Source: Marinicella pacifica
Lineage (GTDB): Bacteria > Pseudomonadota > Gammaproteobacteria > Xanthomonadales > Marinicellaceae
Direction: 5' to 3'
NCBI RefSeq assembly: GCF_014636635.1
Contig: NZ_BMEO01000003.1
Span: 124,001-188,000, forward strand
Length of the DNA stretch: 64,000 bases
Shown here: one piece after another, positions 16,759 through 25,795 of the stretch
Layout: each line of letters starts with the position of its first letter
Position numbering within the stretch: position 1 is the first letter of the stretch
The notes under the pieces: generated by a model
Databases searched by the model: none
Told to the model about the DNA's origin: nothing
The model's input: only the letters and a program-made list of their open reading frames with translations
Position numbers and translations under genes: made by a program

Positions 16759-17418
16759 TTGAAAATCTTAGGTCAAACCGTCCGCATCCAAAACAAAGCA
16801 CTTATTCAGCAAGCGCTAACTCACCGCAGCAAAGGTAAAAATAACAACGAACGGCTGGAATTTTTGGGTGACTCGGTGTTGTCTCTGGCGGTTTCACAGT
16901 ATCTTTTTGACCACTTCCCACAATTGACTGAAGGGGATATGTCCCGCTTGCGAGCGCAACTGGTTAAAGGCAAAACCCTGGCAGAAATTGCGCGTCATTA
17001 TGATTTAGGCAATCAAATCAAGCTGGGACCCGGTGAAATCAAATCCGGCGGTGTCAACAAAAGTTCGGTGCTGGCTGATGCGGTCGAAGCGGTGTTCGGG
17101 GCTTTGTTACTGGATCAGGGCTTTGACTTTACCCAGCACTATGTTTTAACAGTGATGCAACCCTGGCTGGACGCCATAGATCCCGATGAAATCGGCAAAG
17201 ACGCGAAAACCGGTTTGCAGGAATATTTACAAAAACATGGCTATCAACTGCCTCAATATGAGACGGTGGCGGTTGAAGATACGGATAATGAGCCGACTTT
17301 TGTGGTGGTTTGTCAGATCAGTGAGCTTCATAAAAAAACCGAAGCTTCTGGCAAGAGTCGCAAAAAGGCAGAACAAAAAGCCGCTTCTCAAATGATGGCT
17401 TTACTGACTGATGGTTGA
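16759..17418 (+). CDS. rnc: Ribonuclease III
   Basis: Double-strand-specific endoribonuclease for rRNA and mRNA processing. The catalytic domain carries NERLEFLGDSVLSL; the second acidic site is in LADAVEAVFGALLLDQGF; a C-terminal double-stranded RNA-binding domain (about 150-218) ends with SGKSRKKAEQKAASQMM. The start must be TTG at 16759: the frame is closed by a stop six bases upstream and no ATG or GTG occurs before the conserved QQALTHRS. The result is 219 residues (E. coli 226). No SD is visible, which suggests re-initiation after the DUF4845 stop. It overlaps era by eight bases. Confidence 0.95.
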   Translation: MKILGQTVRIQNKALIQQALTHRSKGKNNNERLEFLGDSVLSLAVSQYLFDHFPQLTEGDMSRLRAQLVKGKTLAEIARHYDLGNQIKLGPGEIKSGGVNKSSVLADAVEAVFGALLLDQGFDFTQHYVLTVMQPWLDAIDPDEIGKDAKTGLQEYLQKHGYQLPQYETVAVEDTDNEPTFVVVCQISELHKKTEASGKSRKKAEQKAASQMMALLTDG

Positions 17419-18313
17419 TAAAAAAGGATTTAAAGCCGGTTATGTGGCGGTGCTCGGCCGACCCAATGTGGGTAAATCCACGCTGATTAATCAAGTGTTG
17501 CAACAAAAACTCAGCATCGTCAGTCATAAACCACAGACCACCCGTCACCAAATTCTGGCCATCTACCACAACCCCAAAGGTCAGATTGTTTTTTTGGACA
17601 CACCCGGCATTCATAATCAGAAAAAAACCGCTTTAAATAAACAGCTTAACCAGACCGCACGCAGTTCGGCTCAGGAAGTCGATGTAATTTTGCATCTGGT
17701 GGAAGCCGGACAGTGGCATGATGAAGACCGGCGCGCCACCGAAATTGTGATGTCCGGTGGCGGCCAGAAAATATTGGTGATAAATAAAGTTGATCTGGTT
17801 GATGAAAAGAGCGAACTGTTACCTTTTGTGGACAATATACTTATCAATTTTTCTTATGATGAAGTGTTTTACATCAGTGCTCTAAAAAACAAGCAAGTGG
17901 ATCACCTGGTCAGTAGATTACTGAACATGTTGCCCGAATCGCCGCCTTTGTATGATCCGTCGTTTATTTCTGATCGATCAACGCGTTTTTTTGTCTCAGA
18001 ATTGATTCGCGAACAGTTAACTTTGCGTTTTCATCAAGAACTGCCTTACAGTCTGACCGTCACCATTGACGCGTATGAACCAGAAGAATCCATAACCCAC
18101 ATTCACGCCACCATCTGGGTTGAACGTGAACAACAAAAGCGCATCATTATTGGACGTGGTGGTGCTGCCATTAAACAAGTGGGCGTCAAAGCGCGGGCAG
18201 AAATTGAAGACTTTATTCAATCCCGTGTTAATTTAAAGTTATGGGTCAAAATTAAGTCAGCCTGGACTGATGACCAGCAGGCACTGGATGGCTTGGGTTA
18301 TAAAGAACCCTAA
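17411..18313 (+). CDS. era: GTPase Era
   Basis: Essential GTPase that matures the 30S subunit by binding the 3' end of 16S rRNA. G1 GRPNVGKS (16-23), G3 DTPGI, G4 NKVDLV and the C-terminal KH domain (IIIGRGGAAIKQVGVKARAEIE) are present; 300 residues (E. coli 301). It starts inside the last codons of rnc, the usual coupling. recO follows after five bases. Confidence 0.97.
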   Translation: MVDKKGFKAGYVAVLGRPNVGKSTLINQVLQQKLSIVSHKPQTTRHQILAIYHNPKGQIVFLDTPGIHNQKKTALNKQLNQTARSSAQEVDVILHLVEAGQWHDEDRRATEIVMSGGGQKILVINKVDLVDEKSELLPFVDNILINFSYDEVFYISALKNKQVDHLVSRLLNMLPESPPLYDPSFISDRSTRFFVSELIREQLTLRFHQELPYSLTVTIDAYEPEESITHIHATIWVEREQQKRIIIGRGGAAIKQVGVKARAEIEDFIQSRVNLKLWVKIKSAWTDDQQALDGLGYKEP

Positions 18314-18318
18314 CCGTC

Positions 18319-18981
18319 ATGATCACTGACCAGGCTTTTGTGCTGCATACCCTTACTTACCAAAACAGTAGCCAGATTGTCAGACTGTTATGCCGTCAGC
18401 ATGGACGCATTGATGCCATAGCCAAAGGCAGCCGTGGCAGCAAATCTCCTTTTAAAGGCCATTTACAACCCTTCATTGAGACCGCCATATGTTGTCAGGG
18501 AAAGCGTGATTTAAAAACCCTGACCCGGGCAGAGCAATCAGCCGTCATCGGCAGCCTGAATTATCTTAACCAGGTGGCTATGTTGTATTGCAATGAATTA
18601 CTGCTGTTGTTAAATATGGACGAAGAAATGGCAATCCGTGTTTATCCTGTTTACCGTGATTTACTGACAGCATTGGCAAAGAATCAATCTGTGGCGCTTT
18701 TGCTGCGATATTTTGAATTACAATTGTGTGAACTCAGCGGTTATGCATTGACCGTTGATCCGGACATGGCCGATGAAGCCATACTGGTTTTTCAACCGGA
18801 TCAGGGTTTGGTGGGCAGTCATGGCCATCAAAATTGTGATGCGGACACTTTCCGTCGTTTTAGCCGATACGAGACAATAACGGATGAAGAGCTGCGAGGC
18901 TTAAATCGTTTATTCCGATCCGTGGTGCATCATCTGGTCGGCGGACGCCGTATCCGTTCACGAGAATTGTTGCGCCGTTAA
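18319..18981 (+). CDS. recO: DNA repair protein RecO
   Basis: RecFOR pathway mediator that loads RecA on SSB-coated DNA. The N-terminal OB fold shows AFVLHTLTYQNSSQIVRLL and the typical GRIDAIAKGSRGSKS; the helical C-terminal half includes LLLRYFELQLCELSGYAL. No zinc-binding cysteine quartet is seen, as in many gammaproteobacterial RecO proteins. Length is 220 residues (E. coli 242). It ends the lepA-to-recO run; pdxJ, which follows recO in E. coli, is not here. Confidence 0.92.
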   Translation: MITDQAFVLHTLTYQNSSQIVRLLCRQHGRIDAIAKGSRGSKSPFKGHLQPFIETAICCQGKRDLKTLTRAEQSAVIGSLNYLNQVAMLYCNELLLLLNMDEEMAIRVYPVYRDLLTALAKNQSVALLLRYFELQLCELSGYALTVDPDMADEAILVFQPDQGLVGSHGHQNCDADTFRRFSRYETITDEELRGLNRLFRSVVHHLVGGRRIRSRELLRR

Positions 18982-19003
18982 GCGCCAAGGCCATCGGCAA
19001 CAT

Positions 19004-19032
19004 GGGCTTTTGTGGGCACAATCCGTTATAAT
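19004..19032 (+). promoter_or_regulatory. Candidate promoter for the carboxylase operon
   Basis: A perfect TATAAT at 19027-19032 lies in the 76-base gap after recO. The -35 position (19004-19009, GGGCTT) is poor. The predicted start would leave a leader of about 20 bases before the ATG at 19058. It fits the change from housekeeping genes to a catabolic operon. Confidence 0.4.
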
Positions 19033-19057
19033 TACCTTTTTTAAAAAGCCTTTTTTT

Positions 19058-20944
19058 ATGTCGATTAAAAAAATACTGATCGCCAACCGTGGTGAAATCG
19101 CAGTGCGCATTATAGAAACCTGTCGCCAAATGGGTATTCGTACAGTGGCGGTGTATTCGGATACTGATCGTTACTCGAAAGCCGTCAGCATGGCCGATGA
19201 GGCGGTTTACCTGGGTGGGGTGGCGCTGTCTGATTCATACTTAAATGGTGACAAAATCATACAAGCTGCTCAAGATTGCCAGGCCGATGCGATTCACCCG
19301 GGTTATGGTTTTTTATCTGAACAAGCTGATTTTGCCAAAAAAGTGGATAAAGCGGGATTAATTTTTATCGGTGCACCGGCTCAAGCCATGCGTTTAATGG
19401 GTTCTAAATCAGCGGCCAAGAAAACCATGCTGGCTGCCGAAGTGCCTTGTGTGCCCGGTTATCAGGGTGATGATCAAAGCCCTGAATTACTGGCCCAAGA
19501 AGCTGATAAAATCGGCTTCCCGGTGTTAATTAAAGCCGTCTCCGGCGGTGGCGGTAAAGGCATGAAAATTGTTGAGTCTGCCGCTGATTTCGACAAACAG
19601 CTACAATCAGCCCAACGCGAAGCCCGTAATGCCTTTGGCGATGACCGCGTAATACTGGAAAAATACATCACCAAGCCTAAACACATTGAAGTGCAGGTTT
19701 TTGCCGATAGTCTCGGTCAAGTGGTGCATTTATTTGAACGCGATTGTTCCACGCAGCGCCGCTACCAGAAAATCATTGAAGAAGCGCCGGCAGCAGATTT
19801 GGATGACACAGTGCGCCAGGCCATGCACCAGGCAGCCGTTCAAGCCACCCGGGCGATTGAATACCGGGGTGCCGGTACCATTGAATTTATTTTGGATGAT
19901 GAGCAGTTTTATTTCATGGAAATGAACACCCGGTTACAAGTGGAACACCGGGTGACTGAACTGATAACCGGGGTTGATTTGGTGGCCTGGCAAATTGCGG
20001 TGGCCGAAGGTCAGCCATTACCCAAAAAACAAGCCGATATCCAATGTCAGGGTCATGCCATTCAGGCACGGGTTTATGCCGAAGATGCGGACAATGACTA
20101 TTTGCCGTCCACCGGTCTCATTGAACACTTACAATTTTCCACAGAAGAAAAGGGCTTAGTGGATTCCGGCGTGCGCGCCCATGACAGCGTCAGCATTCAT
20201 TATGACCCCATGATTGCCAAGCTGGTGGCCTGGGGCGAAGACCGATCAGCCTGTATTCAGCGCATGCAACGGATGCTGAACCACAGTGCGGTGTTTGGTG
20301 TGACCACCAATTTGGGATTTTTATCGACCATTATTGACAGCAGTTATTTTAAACAACATCAAATTTACACCAACAGTCTCGACAATCAAAACCTCGATAT
20401 TCAGCAACAAATCCCGCCGGCTGTGTGGGCGATTTTGGCAAGTCAGATTATGCCTTCTCACGCGTCGGCAAGCATGTGGGAGCAGGTCGGCGGTTGGCGC
20501 TTGCAACAAACCCGGCCACTCATACTCACGGTCAATGTCAATGGCCAAAGAGAGCAGCATCAGGTGACGATGAACACAGACGGTTATTTAGTGGATGGCC
20601 AATATCATTATCAGCCGACTTCCGATGATTTGTGTCACCGGCACCGGTATTTTGTCCAGGTGATACATCACAACCACCGATACACTTTTCAATTGCCCAA
20701 CCACGATGTACAAGCCGTGGCTTCAGATGCCAATGCACTGTATGCACCCATGCCCGGTAAGATTATTGATATTAAAGTCAGTGAAGGCGCGCAGGTGGCT
20801 CAGGGCGATACCTTGTTAATTATGGAGGCCATGAAAATGGAATTGGCGATTAAAGCCGAACGTGATGCTGAAATTAAAACACTGGCGGTGGCAGTGGATC
20901 ATCAGGTGAAGGCCGATGATTTGTTGGTGGAGCTGATGCCATGA
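19058..20944 (+). CDS. Biotin-dependent acyl-CoA carboxylase alpha subunit, probably methylcrotonoyl-CoA carboxylase
   Basis: Biotin carboxylase plus biotin carrier in one chain of 628 residues. N-terminal IKKILIANRGEIAVRII, the ATP-grasp SGGGGKGMKIV, FMEMNTRLQVEHRVTE and the C-terminal biotinyl domain MPGKIIDI...IMEAMKMEL with target Lys593 are clear. Direct coupling (ATGA) to HMG-CoA lyase points to leucine breakdown, as in liuD-liuE, rather than propionyl- or acetyl-CoA carboxylase. The ATG at 19058 matches family starts; an in-frame ATG at 19010 is rejected. The carboxyltransferase beta subunit and liuABR are not in the window. Confidence 0.85.
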   Translation: MSIKKILIANRGEIAVRIIETCRQMGIRTVAVYSDTDRYSKAVSMADEAVYLGGVALSDSYLNGDKIIQAAQDCQADAIHPGYGFLSEQADFAKKVDKAGLIFIGAPAQAMRLMGSKSAAKKTMLAAEVPCVPGYQGDDQSPELLAQEADKIGFPVLIKAVSGGGGKGMKIVESAADFDKQLQSAQREARNAFGDDRVILEKYITKPKHIEVQVFADSLGQVVHLFERDCSTQRRYQKIIEEAPAADLDDTVRQAMHQAAVQATRAIEYRGAGTIEFILDDEQFYFMEMNTRLQVEHRVTELITGVDLVAWQIAVAEGQPLPKKQADIQCQGHAIQARVYAEDADNDYLPSTGLIEHLQFSTEEKGLVDSGVRAHDSVSIHYDPMIAKLVAWGEDRSACIQRMQRMLNHSAVFGVTTNLGFLSTIIDSSYFKQHQIYTNSLDNQNLDIQQQIPPAVWAILASQIMPSHASASMWEQVGGWRLQQTRPLILTVNVNGQREQHQVTMNTDGYLVDGQYHYQPTSDDLCHRHRYFVQVIHHNHRYTFQLPNHDVQAVASDANALYAPMPGKIIDIKVSEGAQVAQGDTLLIMEAMKMELAIKAERDAEIKTLAVAVDHQVKADDLLVELMP

Positions 20945-21846
20945 TGAGTTTGCCGCAAAGCATTAAAATCGTTGAAGTTTCACCCAGAGATGGGCTGCAA
21001 AATGAATCACAGGTTATCGCGGTTAATGACAAAGTTCAGTTAATTAATGATTTACGTACTGCCGGTGTTAAACACATTGAGGTCACCGGCTTTGTCAGCC
21101 CCAAATGGGTACCTCAGCTGGCGGATGCGCAGGAAGTGGCCAGACAATTAGCGCCCGATGAAGATGTTGTCTATTCTGCGTTAACGCCCAATATGAAAGG
21201 CTTTGAAGCCGCCATGGACTCAGGTATTAAAGAAGTGGCCGTATTTACCGCTGCTTCAGAAACCTTCAATCAGAAAAACATTAATTGCAGTATCGAAGAA
21301 TCTTTTGAACGCTTTGCACCGATTTTAGAGCAAGCCAAACAACAGAACATCAAAGTACGCGGTTATGTTTCTTGTGTGTTGGGTTGTCCCTATGAAGGCG
21401 ATATTGATTCGGAACAGGTGGCGGCAGTCAGTGAAAAACTGTTTGCCATGGGCTGTTATGAAATATCCCTGGGCGACACCATCGGTGTCGGCACCCCATT
21501 AAAAGCACAGCGCATGTTTGCACAAGTCGCCAAACGCATACCAACCAATTCCCTGGCAGTTCATTTTCACGACACCTACGGACAGGCCCTGGCCAATATT
21601 CTGGCCTGCATCCAGGAAGGTGCCCGCATAATTGACGCTTCGGTGGCCGGATTGGGAGGCTGCCCCTATGCGCCAGGTGCCAGCGGCAATGTCAGCACCG
21701 AAGACGTGGTCTATATGCTCCACGGCATGGACATTAAAACCGGCATTGATCTGGATAAACTCATCACCGCCGGCCAAAACATCAGCAAAGTCCTGGGTCG
21801 TTCTGTCAACAGCAAAGTCGCCAACGCCTGCCGGTCTTCCTCATGA
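20941..21846 (+). CDS. mvaB: Hydroxymethylglutaryl-CoA lyase
   Basis: Splits HMG-CoA into acetyl-CoA and acetoacetate, the last step of leucine breakdown. TIM-barrel HMGL family: EVSPRDGLQNE at the N-terminus, HFHDTYGQALANI with the metal-binding His pair, and the catalytic-loop signature GLGGCPYAPGASGNV. 301 residues, standard for bacterial HMGL. It starts in ATGA overlap with the carboxylase gene (liuE position) and its stop overlaps the next gene. Confidence 0.93.
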   Translation: MMSLPQSIKIVEVSPRDGLQNESQVIAVNDKVQLINDLRTAGVKHIEVTGFVSPKWVPQLADAQEVARQLAPDEDVVYSALTPNMKGFEAAMDSGIKEVAVFTAASETFNQKNINCSIEESFERFAPILEQAKQQNIKVRGYVSCVLGCPYEGDIDSEQVAAVSEKLFAMGCYEISLGDTIGVGTPLKAQRMFAQVAKRIPTNSLAVHFHDTYGQALANILACIQEGARIIDASVAGLGGCPYAPGASGNVSTEDVVYMLHGMDIKTGIDLDKLITAGQNISKVLGRSVNSKVANACRSSS

Positions 21847-22181
21847 AAACCATCATTTGGCAGGACTTCGAACAGGTTGAACTGCGGGTCGGCACCATAA
21901 TTAAAGCGGAGGTTTTTAAACAAGCCCACAAACCCGCTTACCAATTACAAGTTAATTTCGGTGAAGACATCGGCATCAAAAAATCCAGTGCCCAGATTAC
22001 GGATTTATACACCACAAAAGAACTCATCGGCAAACAAGTCATCGCCGTGGTCAATTTCCCGCCCAAACAAATTGGGCCCATGATGTCTGAATGCTTGGTG
22101 ACCGGCTTTTATAATGAAGAAGGCGCTGTAATCTTGGCTGTTCCCGATAAACCCTGTAAAGACGGCGTTAAATTAGGATAA
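21843..22181 (+). CDS. CsaA-like tRNA-binding domain protein
   Basis: 112-residue protein of the tRNA-binding OB-fold family (CsaA/Arc1p/EMAP-type). VELRVGTIIKAEVF, AYQLQVNFGEDIGIKKSSAQI, IGKQVIAVVNFPPKQIGP and SECLVTGF cover the whole domain. In Bacillus CsaA is described as a secretion-related chaperone; a role in this organism is not known. It is coupled to the HMG-CoA lyase gene by ATGA, which is more likely transcriptional convenience than shared function. Confidence 0.85.
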   Translation: MKTIIWQDFEQVELRVGTIIKAEVFKQAHKPAYQLQVNFGEDIGIKKSSAQITDLYTTKELIGKQVIAVVNFPPKQIGPMMSECLVTGFYNEEGAVILAVPDKPCKDGVKLG

Positions 22182-22219
22182 TACCCATATGATATCATTG
22201 TTATTTTTGGAGAGTGGTC

Positions 22220-22486
22220 ATGGCAGGCGGATGGTATAAAGACGGGGCGGTGCAGGATCAGATTGATGCCGATGTGGCGGATGCTGTAGCGCAGTTAAAA
22301 AAACGGCAAGCAACCGGGCCCAGTCTTACGCATTGTGAAGAATGTGATGCGCCGATTCCGAAAGCCCGGCAGGAAGCCATTCAGGGTGTTCGTTTGTGTG
22401 TAGCCTGTCAGGAAGAATACGATCAAACCGTCACTGATCGTACAGGATTTAATCGGCGTGGTTCCAAGGACAGTCAGTTACGGTAA
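22220..22486 (+). CDS. DksA/TraR-type zinc finger protein, YbiI family
   Basis: 88 residues, the same length as E. coli YbiI, and very similar throughout. The zinc finger has CEEC...CVAC spacing around APIPKARQEAIQGVRL, and the end GFNRRGSKDSQLR is nearly identical to YbiI. GGAG at 22209-22212 selects the ATG at 22220 over a GTG at 22214. The DksA coiled coil is too short here to reach the RNA polymerase active site; function unknown. The stop overlaps the next ATG (TAATG). Confidence 0.9.
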   Translation: MAGGWYKDGAVQDQIDADVADAVAQLKKRQATGPSLTHCEECDAPIPKARQEAIQGVRLCVACQEEYDQTVTDRTGFNRRGSKDSQLR

Positions 22487-23268
22487 TGATTTTCAAACTG
22501 GTAACTTACAACATTCATCGGGCCATCGGGTTGGACCGTCGCTTTAGCCCGGAGCGCATTGCCGATATTATAAACACCCTTAATGCGGATATCGTCATGC
22601 TTCAAGAGGTGGATTACGGTGTGCCGCGCTCCAATGAATTAGATCTTGCGGCGACCCTGGCGGACATGTGCGATTACCCCTATCAGGCCACCGGATACAA
22701 CGTCAGTTTAAAAAAGGGCTATTACGGCAATGCCACCTTAAGTCGGTTTCCGATTGTCGGTGAAACCAACATCGATTTAACCGTGGATAATAAGAAAAAA
22801 CGCGGTTGTCAGCATACCTTGATTGATTTGGATGAATCGCGTAATGAACGTTTGATGCTGGACGTGTTTAATCTGCATTTGGGCCTGTCGGCCAAAGAAC
22901 GCCAAAAACAAGCGGGTATTTTGTTCAAATCCCCTGAATTTTCCAATATCAATCCTGATTATCCCTGCATCGTCGGCGGTGATTTTAATGACTGGCGATC
23001 TTTGCTGCGGGCTTTATTTATTATTGGCCGGGATTTTCAATGCGCCACCGATCGCACCACCATTCGTGGCAATGAAAAAGCCATTAAAACCTATCCTTCC
23101 TTTTCACCCCGCGGTGGCTTAGACCGTGTTTATTACCGCGGCGGTCTGAAAGCCCTGAATGCCCATCGCTCTAAAATAAAAACCGCTAAAATTGCCAGTG
23201 ATCATTTGCCGATAGTGGTTACCTTTGAGTTAATGAAAAATGGTGAAAGCCATAACACAAGTGGTTAA
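22486..23268 (+). CDS. Endonuclease/exonuclease/phosphatase family hydrolase
   Basis: Magnesium-dependent EEP-fold hydrolase of 260 residues without signal peptide. Motifs in order: LVTYNIHRAIGLD, VMLQEVD, FNLHLGLSAKERQKQ, GGDFNDW and the catalytic pair in ASDHLPIVV. Phosphodiesterase or lipid-phosphate activity is possible; the substrate cannot be told from sequence. It is translationally coupled to the YbiI-type gene by a one-base TAATG overlap and ends the operon before the repeat zone. Confidence 0.85.
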   Translation: MIFKLVTYNIHRAIGLDRRFSPERIADIINTLNADIVMLQEVDYGVPRSNELDLAATLADMCDYPYQATGYNVSLKKGYYGNATLSRFPIVGETNIDLTVDNKKKRGCQHTLIDLDESRNERLMLDVFNLHLGLSAKERQKQAGILFKSPEFSNINPDYPCIVGGDFNDWRSLLRALFIIGRDFQCATDRTTIRGNEKAIKTYPSFSPRGGLDRVYYRGGLKALNAHRSKIKTAKIASDHLPIVVTFELMKNGESHNTSG

Positions 23269-23303
23269 GTATTTGGACGTAAATGAGCCAAATGTTTTAT
23301 TTT

Positions 23304-23408
23304 TTAACCACAAAGAACACAAAGGTTTTCACTGAGGGCACAAAGTTATTTAATCCATTATTATTTCCTTAGTGAACTTTGTGTGTCCTTGGTGTCCTTT
23401 GTGGTTAA
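23304..23408. repeat. Palindromic intergenic repeat element, copy 1
   Basis: 105-bp element with perfect 12-bp inverted ends TTAACCACAAAG and CTTTGTGGTTAA. Near-palindromy extends to about 22 bases per side (20 of 22 match). The centre holds CACAAAGTTATTTAATCCAT. Similarity to copy 3 continues about 12 bases past the right end (TTTCTTTTAAT). It fills most of the 266-base gap between the EEP hydrolase and the M13 peptidase. No protein is encoded. Confidence 0.9.
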
Positions 23409-23489
23409 ATTTCTTTTAATACAGCGAGATTATTCCCAAAGATGCTGATTATCGGACTTAGCCGGGACGGGGTGGGAAATAGGCCATAA

Positions 23490-23515
23490 AAAAGGCGGCT
23501 CGGTGGCCGCCTTTT
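23490..23515. terminator. Bidirectional terminator between convergent genes
   Basis: Perfect 10-bp stem AAAAGGCGGC (23490-23499) with GCCGCCTTTT (23506-23515) and a 6-base loop. A and T tracts on both sides let it work in either direction. It serves the EEP hydrolase operon from the left and the M13 peptidase, which ends at 23535, from the right. Confidence 0.85.
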
Positions 23516-23534
23516 ATCGTTAAGATTAATCCAT

Positions 23535-25574
23535 TTACCAGATTTTGACACGATCTTCCGGGGCTAAGTACATGCCGTCGCCGGGTTTGACATCGAAGGC
23601 CCGGTAGAATTCCGGCATATTTCTTAAAATGCCGTTGGTGCGAAATTCAGACGGTGAATGCGGGTCGGTTTCAATGCGTTTGCGCAGCTCTTCATCTCGG
23701 TATTTGCGCATCCAGACCTGGGCCCAGCCCAGAAAGAACCGTTGGTCGGGGGTATAGCCGTCTATCACACGATTGGCAGTGTAATTTTCTTTGAATGCTT
23801 TGTAGGCGATGGCCATGCCGCTGAGGTCGCCGATGTTTTCCCCTTGAGTAAATTCGCCTTTGACATGAACATCATCTAATACGGTAAAGGCATCGTATTG
23901 TTTAATCAGTTTTGCCGTGCGTTCCTCGAATCGTTTTCGGTCTTCGTCTGTCCACCAGTTTTTCAGGTTACCGTCACCGTCATATTTGGAGCCCTGGTCA
24001 TCAAAGCCGTGACCCATTTCATGGCCAATGACTGCACCGATACCACCATAATTAACGGCTTCATCGGCTTCTAAGTTAAAAAATGGTGGCTGTAAGATGG
24101 CTGCCGGGAACACGATTTCGTTTTTGGTGGGGTTGTAATAAGCATTCACCCGTTGAGGATTCATACCCCATTCGTGGCGATCAATGGGCTGCCCCAGTTT
24201 ATCGCGGTTACGTTTAGTTAAAAAGCGGTTGGCTTCCACCAGATTGGCAATTAAATCATCGGCCTGAATGTGCATTTCACTGTAATCCCGCCATTGGTCG
24301 GGGTAACCCACTTTGGGGTTGAATTTGGCCAGTTTAACAAGGGCTTTTTCTTTGGTGGCATCACTCATCCAGTCCAGTTCTTTTATGCTGTCGCTATAGG
24401 CATCCCGCAGATTTTCAATCATGACATTCATGCGCTGCTTGGCTTGTGGCGGGAAGTGTTTTTCAACATAGATTTTACCCACCAGTTCACCGATTAGGCC
24501 GTTGACCAGATTAACGCCGCGTTTCCAGCGGGGTTCCTGTTCGGGGGTGCCGGTTAAAACGGTGCCATAAAAATCGAAACTGGCTTGTTCAAAATCATCA
24601 CTTAAATAGGGTGCCGCAGATCGCAACAATTGCCATCTGAAATAATCCTGCCATTGATAAACATCAAATTCAGAAAGCGCCTTGTCGATGGTCGTTAAAT
24701 AATCAGGTTGCATAACGATGAGTTGCTCCGGTTGCTCAATCATGCTTTCACTGAGCCAGGCATCCCAGTCCAGATTCGGCAACAGGACTTTTAGTTCGCC
24801 AAACGTTAATTTGTTGTAGGTTTTATCCCGATCGCGGTTTTGAATGCGGGTCCACTGGCCTTCAGCCAGGAATTTTTCCATTTGATAGACACTTTGTGCC
24901 ATATCTTGGCTGTCTTCGTATTCGGCCAAATCAAACATTGTGGCGATGTGTTTCTTGTATTCATCTCGAATTTTTTGAGATTGCTCGCCTTCTTTAAAGT
25001 AATAATCACGGTCCGGTAAGCCGAGGCCGCTTTGACTCATATACACAATGTAAGTATCTGACTGCTTTTGGTCAATGTAAACATACATCCGTAAGGGTGA
25101 GGTGCTGTATATATCGGCATAAGCCATGTAGGCGCTTAAGTCAGATTTGGACTCAAGGGCATTAATACGGGCTATTTCATCGGCCAGTGGTTGCATACCC
25201 AGCAGTTCTAATCGATCGGTATCCATCCAAGAGGCATAGATGTCGGCAATTTTTTGTTCTGTGCTGCCCGGTTGGTTGTCGTGACTTGAGACGTCAAGAA
25301 TAATTTCTTTCACATCCTCGCGGCTTTCATCACCGAGTTTGGTAAAAGAGCCATAATTGGATTTGTCAGCGGGAATTTCAAACGTTTCCAGCCAGTGGCC
25401 GTTGACATGGCGGTAAAAATCATCCTGAGGTCGGATGGATTTGTCCATATGGTCTAAGGTGATGCCTGATTGCACAGAATTTTCTGTGTTTTGTACATCA
25501 GTTTGTTTGGTTTGATTGGTTTGGCAGGCCATTAAGGGTAAACAAACGGCTGCCGTAAAAAATAATTTTTTCAT
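23535..25574 (-). CDS. M13 family metallopeptidase (PepO/neprilysin type), lipoprotein
   Basis: Zinc endopeptidase of 679 residues, typical of bacterial M13 enzymes. The N-terminus has a lipoprotein signal with lipobox LMAC (Cys17), so it should be anchored in the periplasm or outer membrane. HEMGH (518-522) in VIGHEMGHGFDDQGS gives two zinc ligands, and ENIGDLSGMAIAYKA holds the third Glu and Asp. NAYYNPTKNEIVFPAAILQPPFF is a classic M13 stretch. It is a single gene bordered by repeat element copy 1 downstream and by the heptamer array and copies 2 and 3 upstream. Confidence 0.95.
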   Translation of the reverse strand: MKKLFFTAAVCLPLMACQTNQTKQTDVQNTENSVQSGITLDHMDKSIRPQDDFYRHVNGHWLETFEIPADKSNYGSFTKLGDESREDVKEIILDVSSHDNQPGSTEQKIADIYASWMDTDRLELLGMQPLADEIARINALESKSDLSAYMAYADIYSTSPLRMYVYIDQKQSDTYIVYMSQSGLGLPDRDYYFKEGEQSQKIRDEYKKHIATMFDLAEYEDSQDMAQSVYQMEKFLAEGQWTRIQNRDRDKTYNKLTFGELKVLLPNLDWDAWLSESMIEQPEQLIVMQPDYLTTIDKALSEFDVYQWQDYFRWQLLRSAAPYLSDDFEQASFDFYGTVLTGTPEQEPRWKRGVNLVNGLIGELVGKIYVEKHFPPQAKQRMNVMIENLRDAYSDSIKELDWMSDATKEKALVKLAKFNPKVGYPDQWRDYSEMHIQADDLIANLVEANRFLTKRNRDKLGQPIDRHEWGMNPQRVNAYYNPTKNEIVFPAAILQPPFFNLEADEAVNYGGIGAVIGHEMGHGFDDQGSKYDGDGNLKNWWTDEDRKRFEERTAKLIKQYDAFTVLDDVHVKGEFTQGENIGDLSGMAIAYKAFKENYTANRVIDGYTPDQRFFLGWAQVWMRKYRDEELRKRIETDPHSPSEFRTNGILRNMPEFYRAFDVKPGDGMYLAPEDRVKIW

Positions 25575-25652
25575 GGAATTGAGTCGGTATTATAAAACCC
25601 TGTTATCTTAACTGGTTTAGACCTGGTCTGTATGTGTCTTTGGTCATGTTCG

Positions 25653-25754
25653 GAGGACAGGGGTCAGAGGTCAGAGGTCAGAGGACTGAGGACAGAGGAC
25701 TGAGGACTGAGGACAGAGGACAGAGGACTGAGGACAGAGGACTGAGGACAGAGG
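25653..25754. repeat. Tandem heptamer array (GAGGACA/GAGGACT)
   Basis: Fourteen consecutive 7-base units from 25653 to 25750 plus a partial GAGG. Unit forms are GAGGACA, GAGGACT, GAGGTCA and one GGGGTCA, in an irregular alternation. All units share GAGG(A/T)C(A/T), apart from the one GGGGTCA. It lies upstream of the M13 gene in a 645-base gap (25575-26219) that holds only repeats. An open frame crosses it, but its peptide is just the repeat. Confidence 0.92.
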
Positions 25755-25795
25755 CTTGCTTTGGATTTGAGTTCTTATCTCTGTTTATGTTTTTA

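Noticed and set aside
25653-25754. CRISPR array
   Set aside because: Units are 7 bases, contiguous and without spacers; no cas genes nearby.
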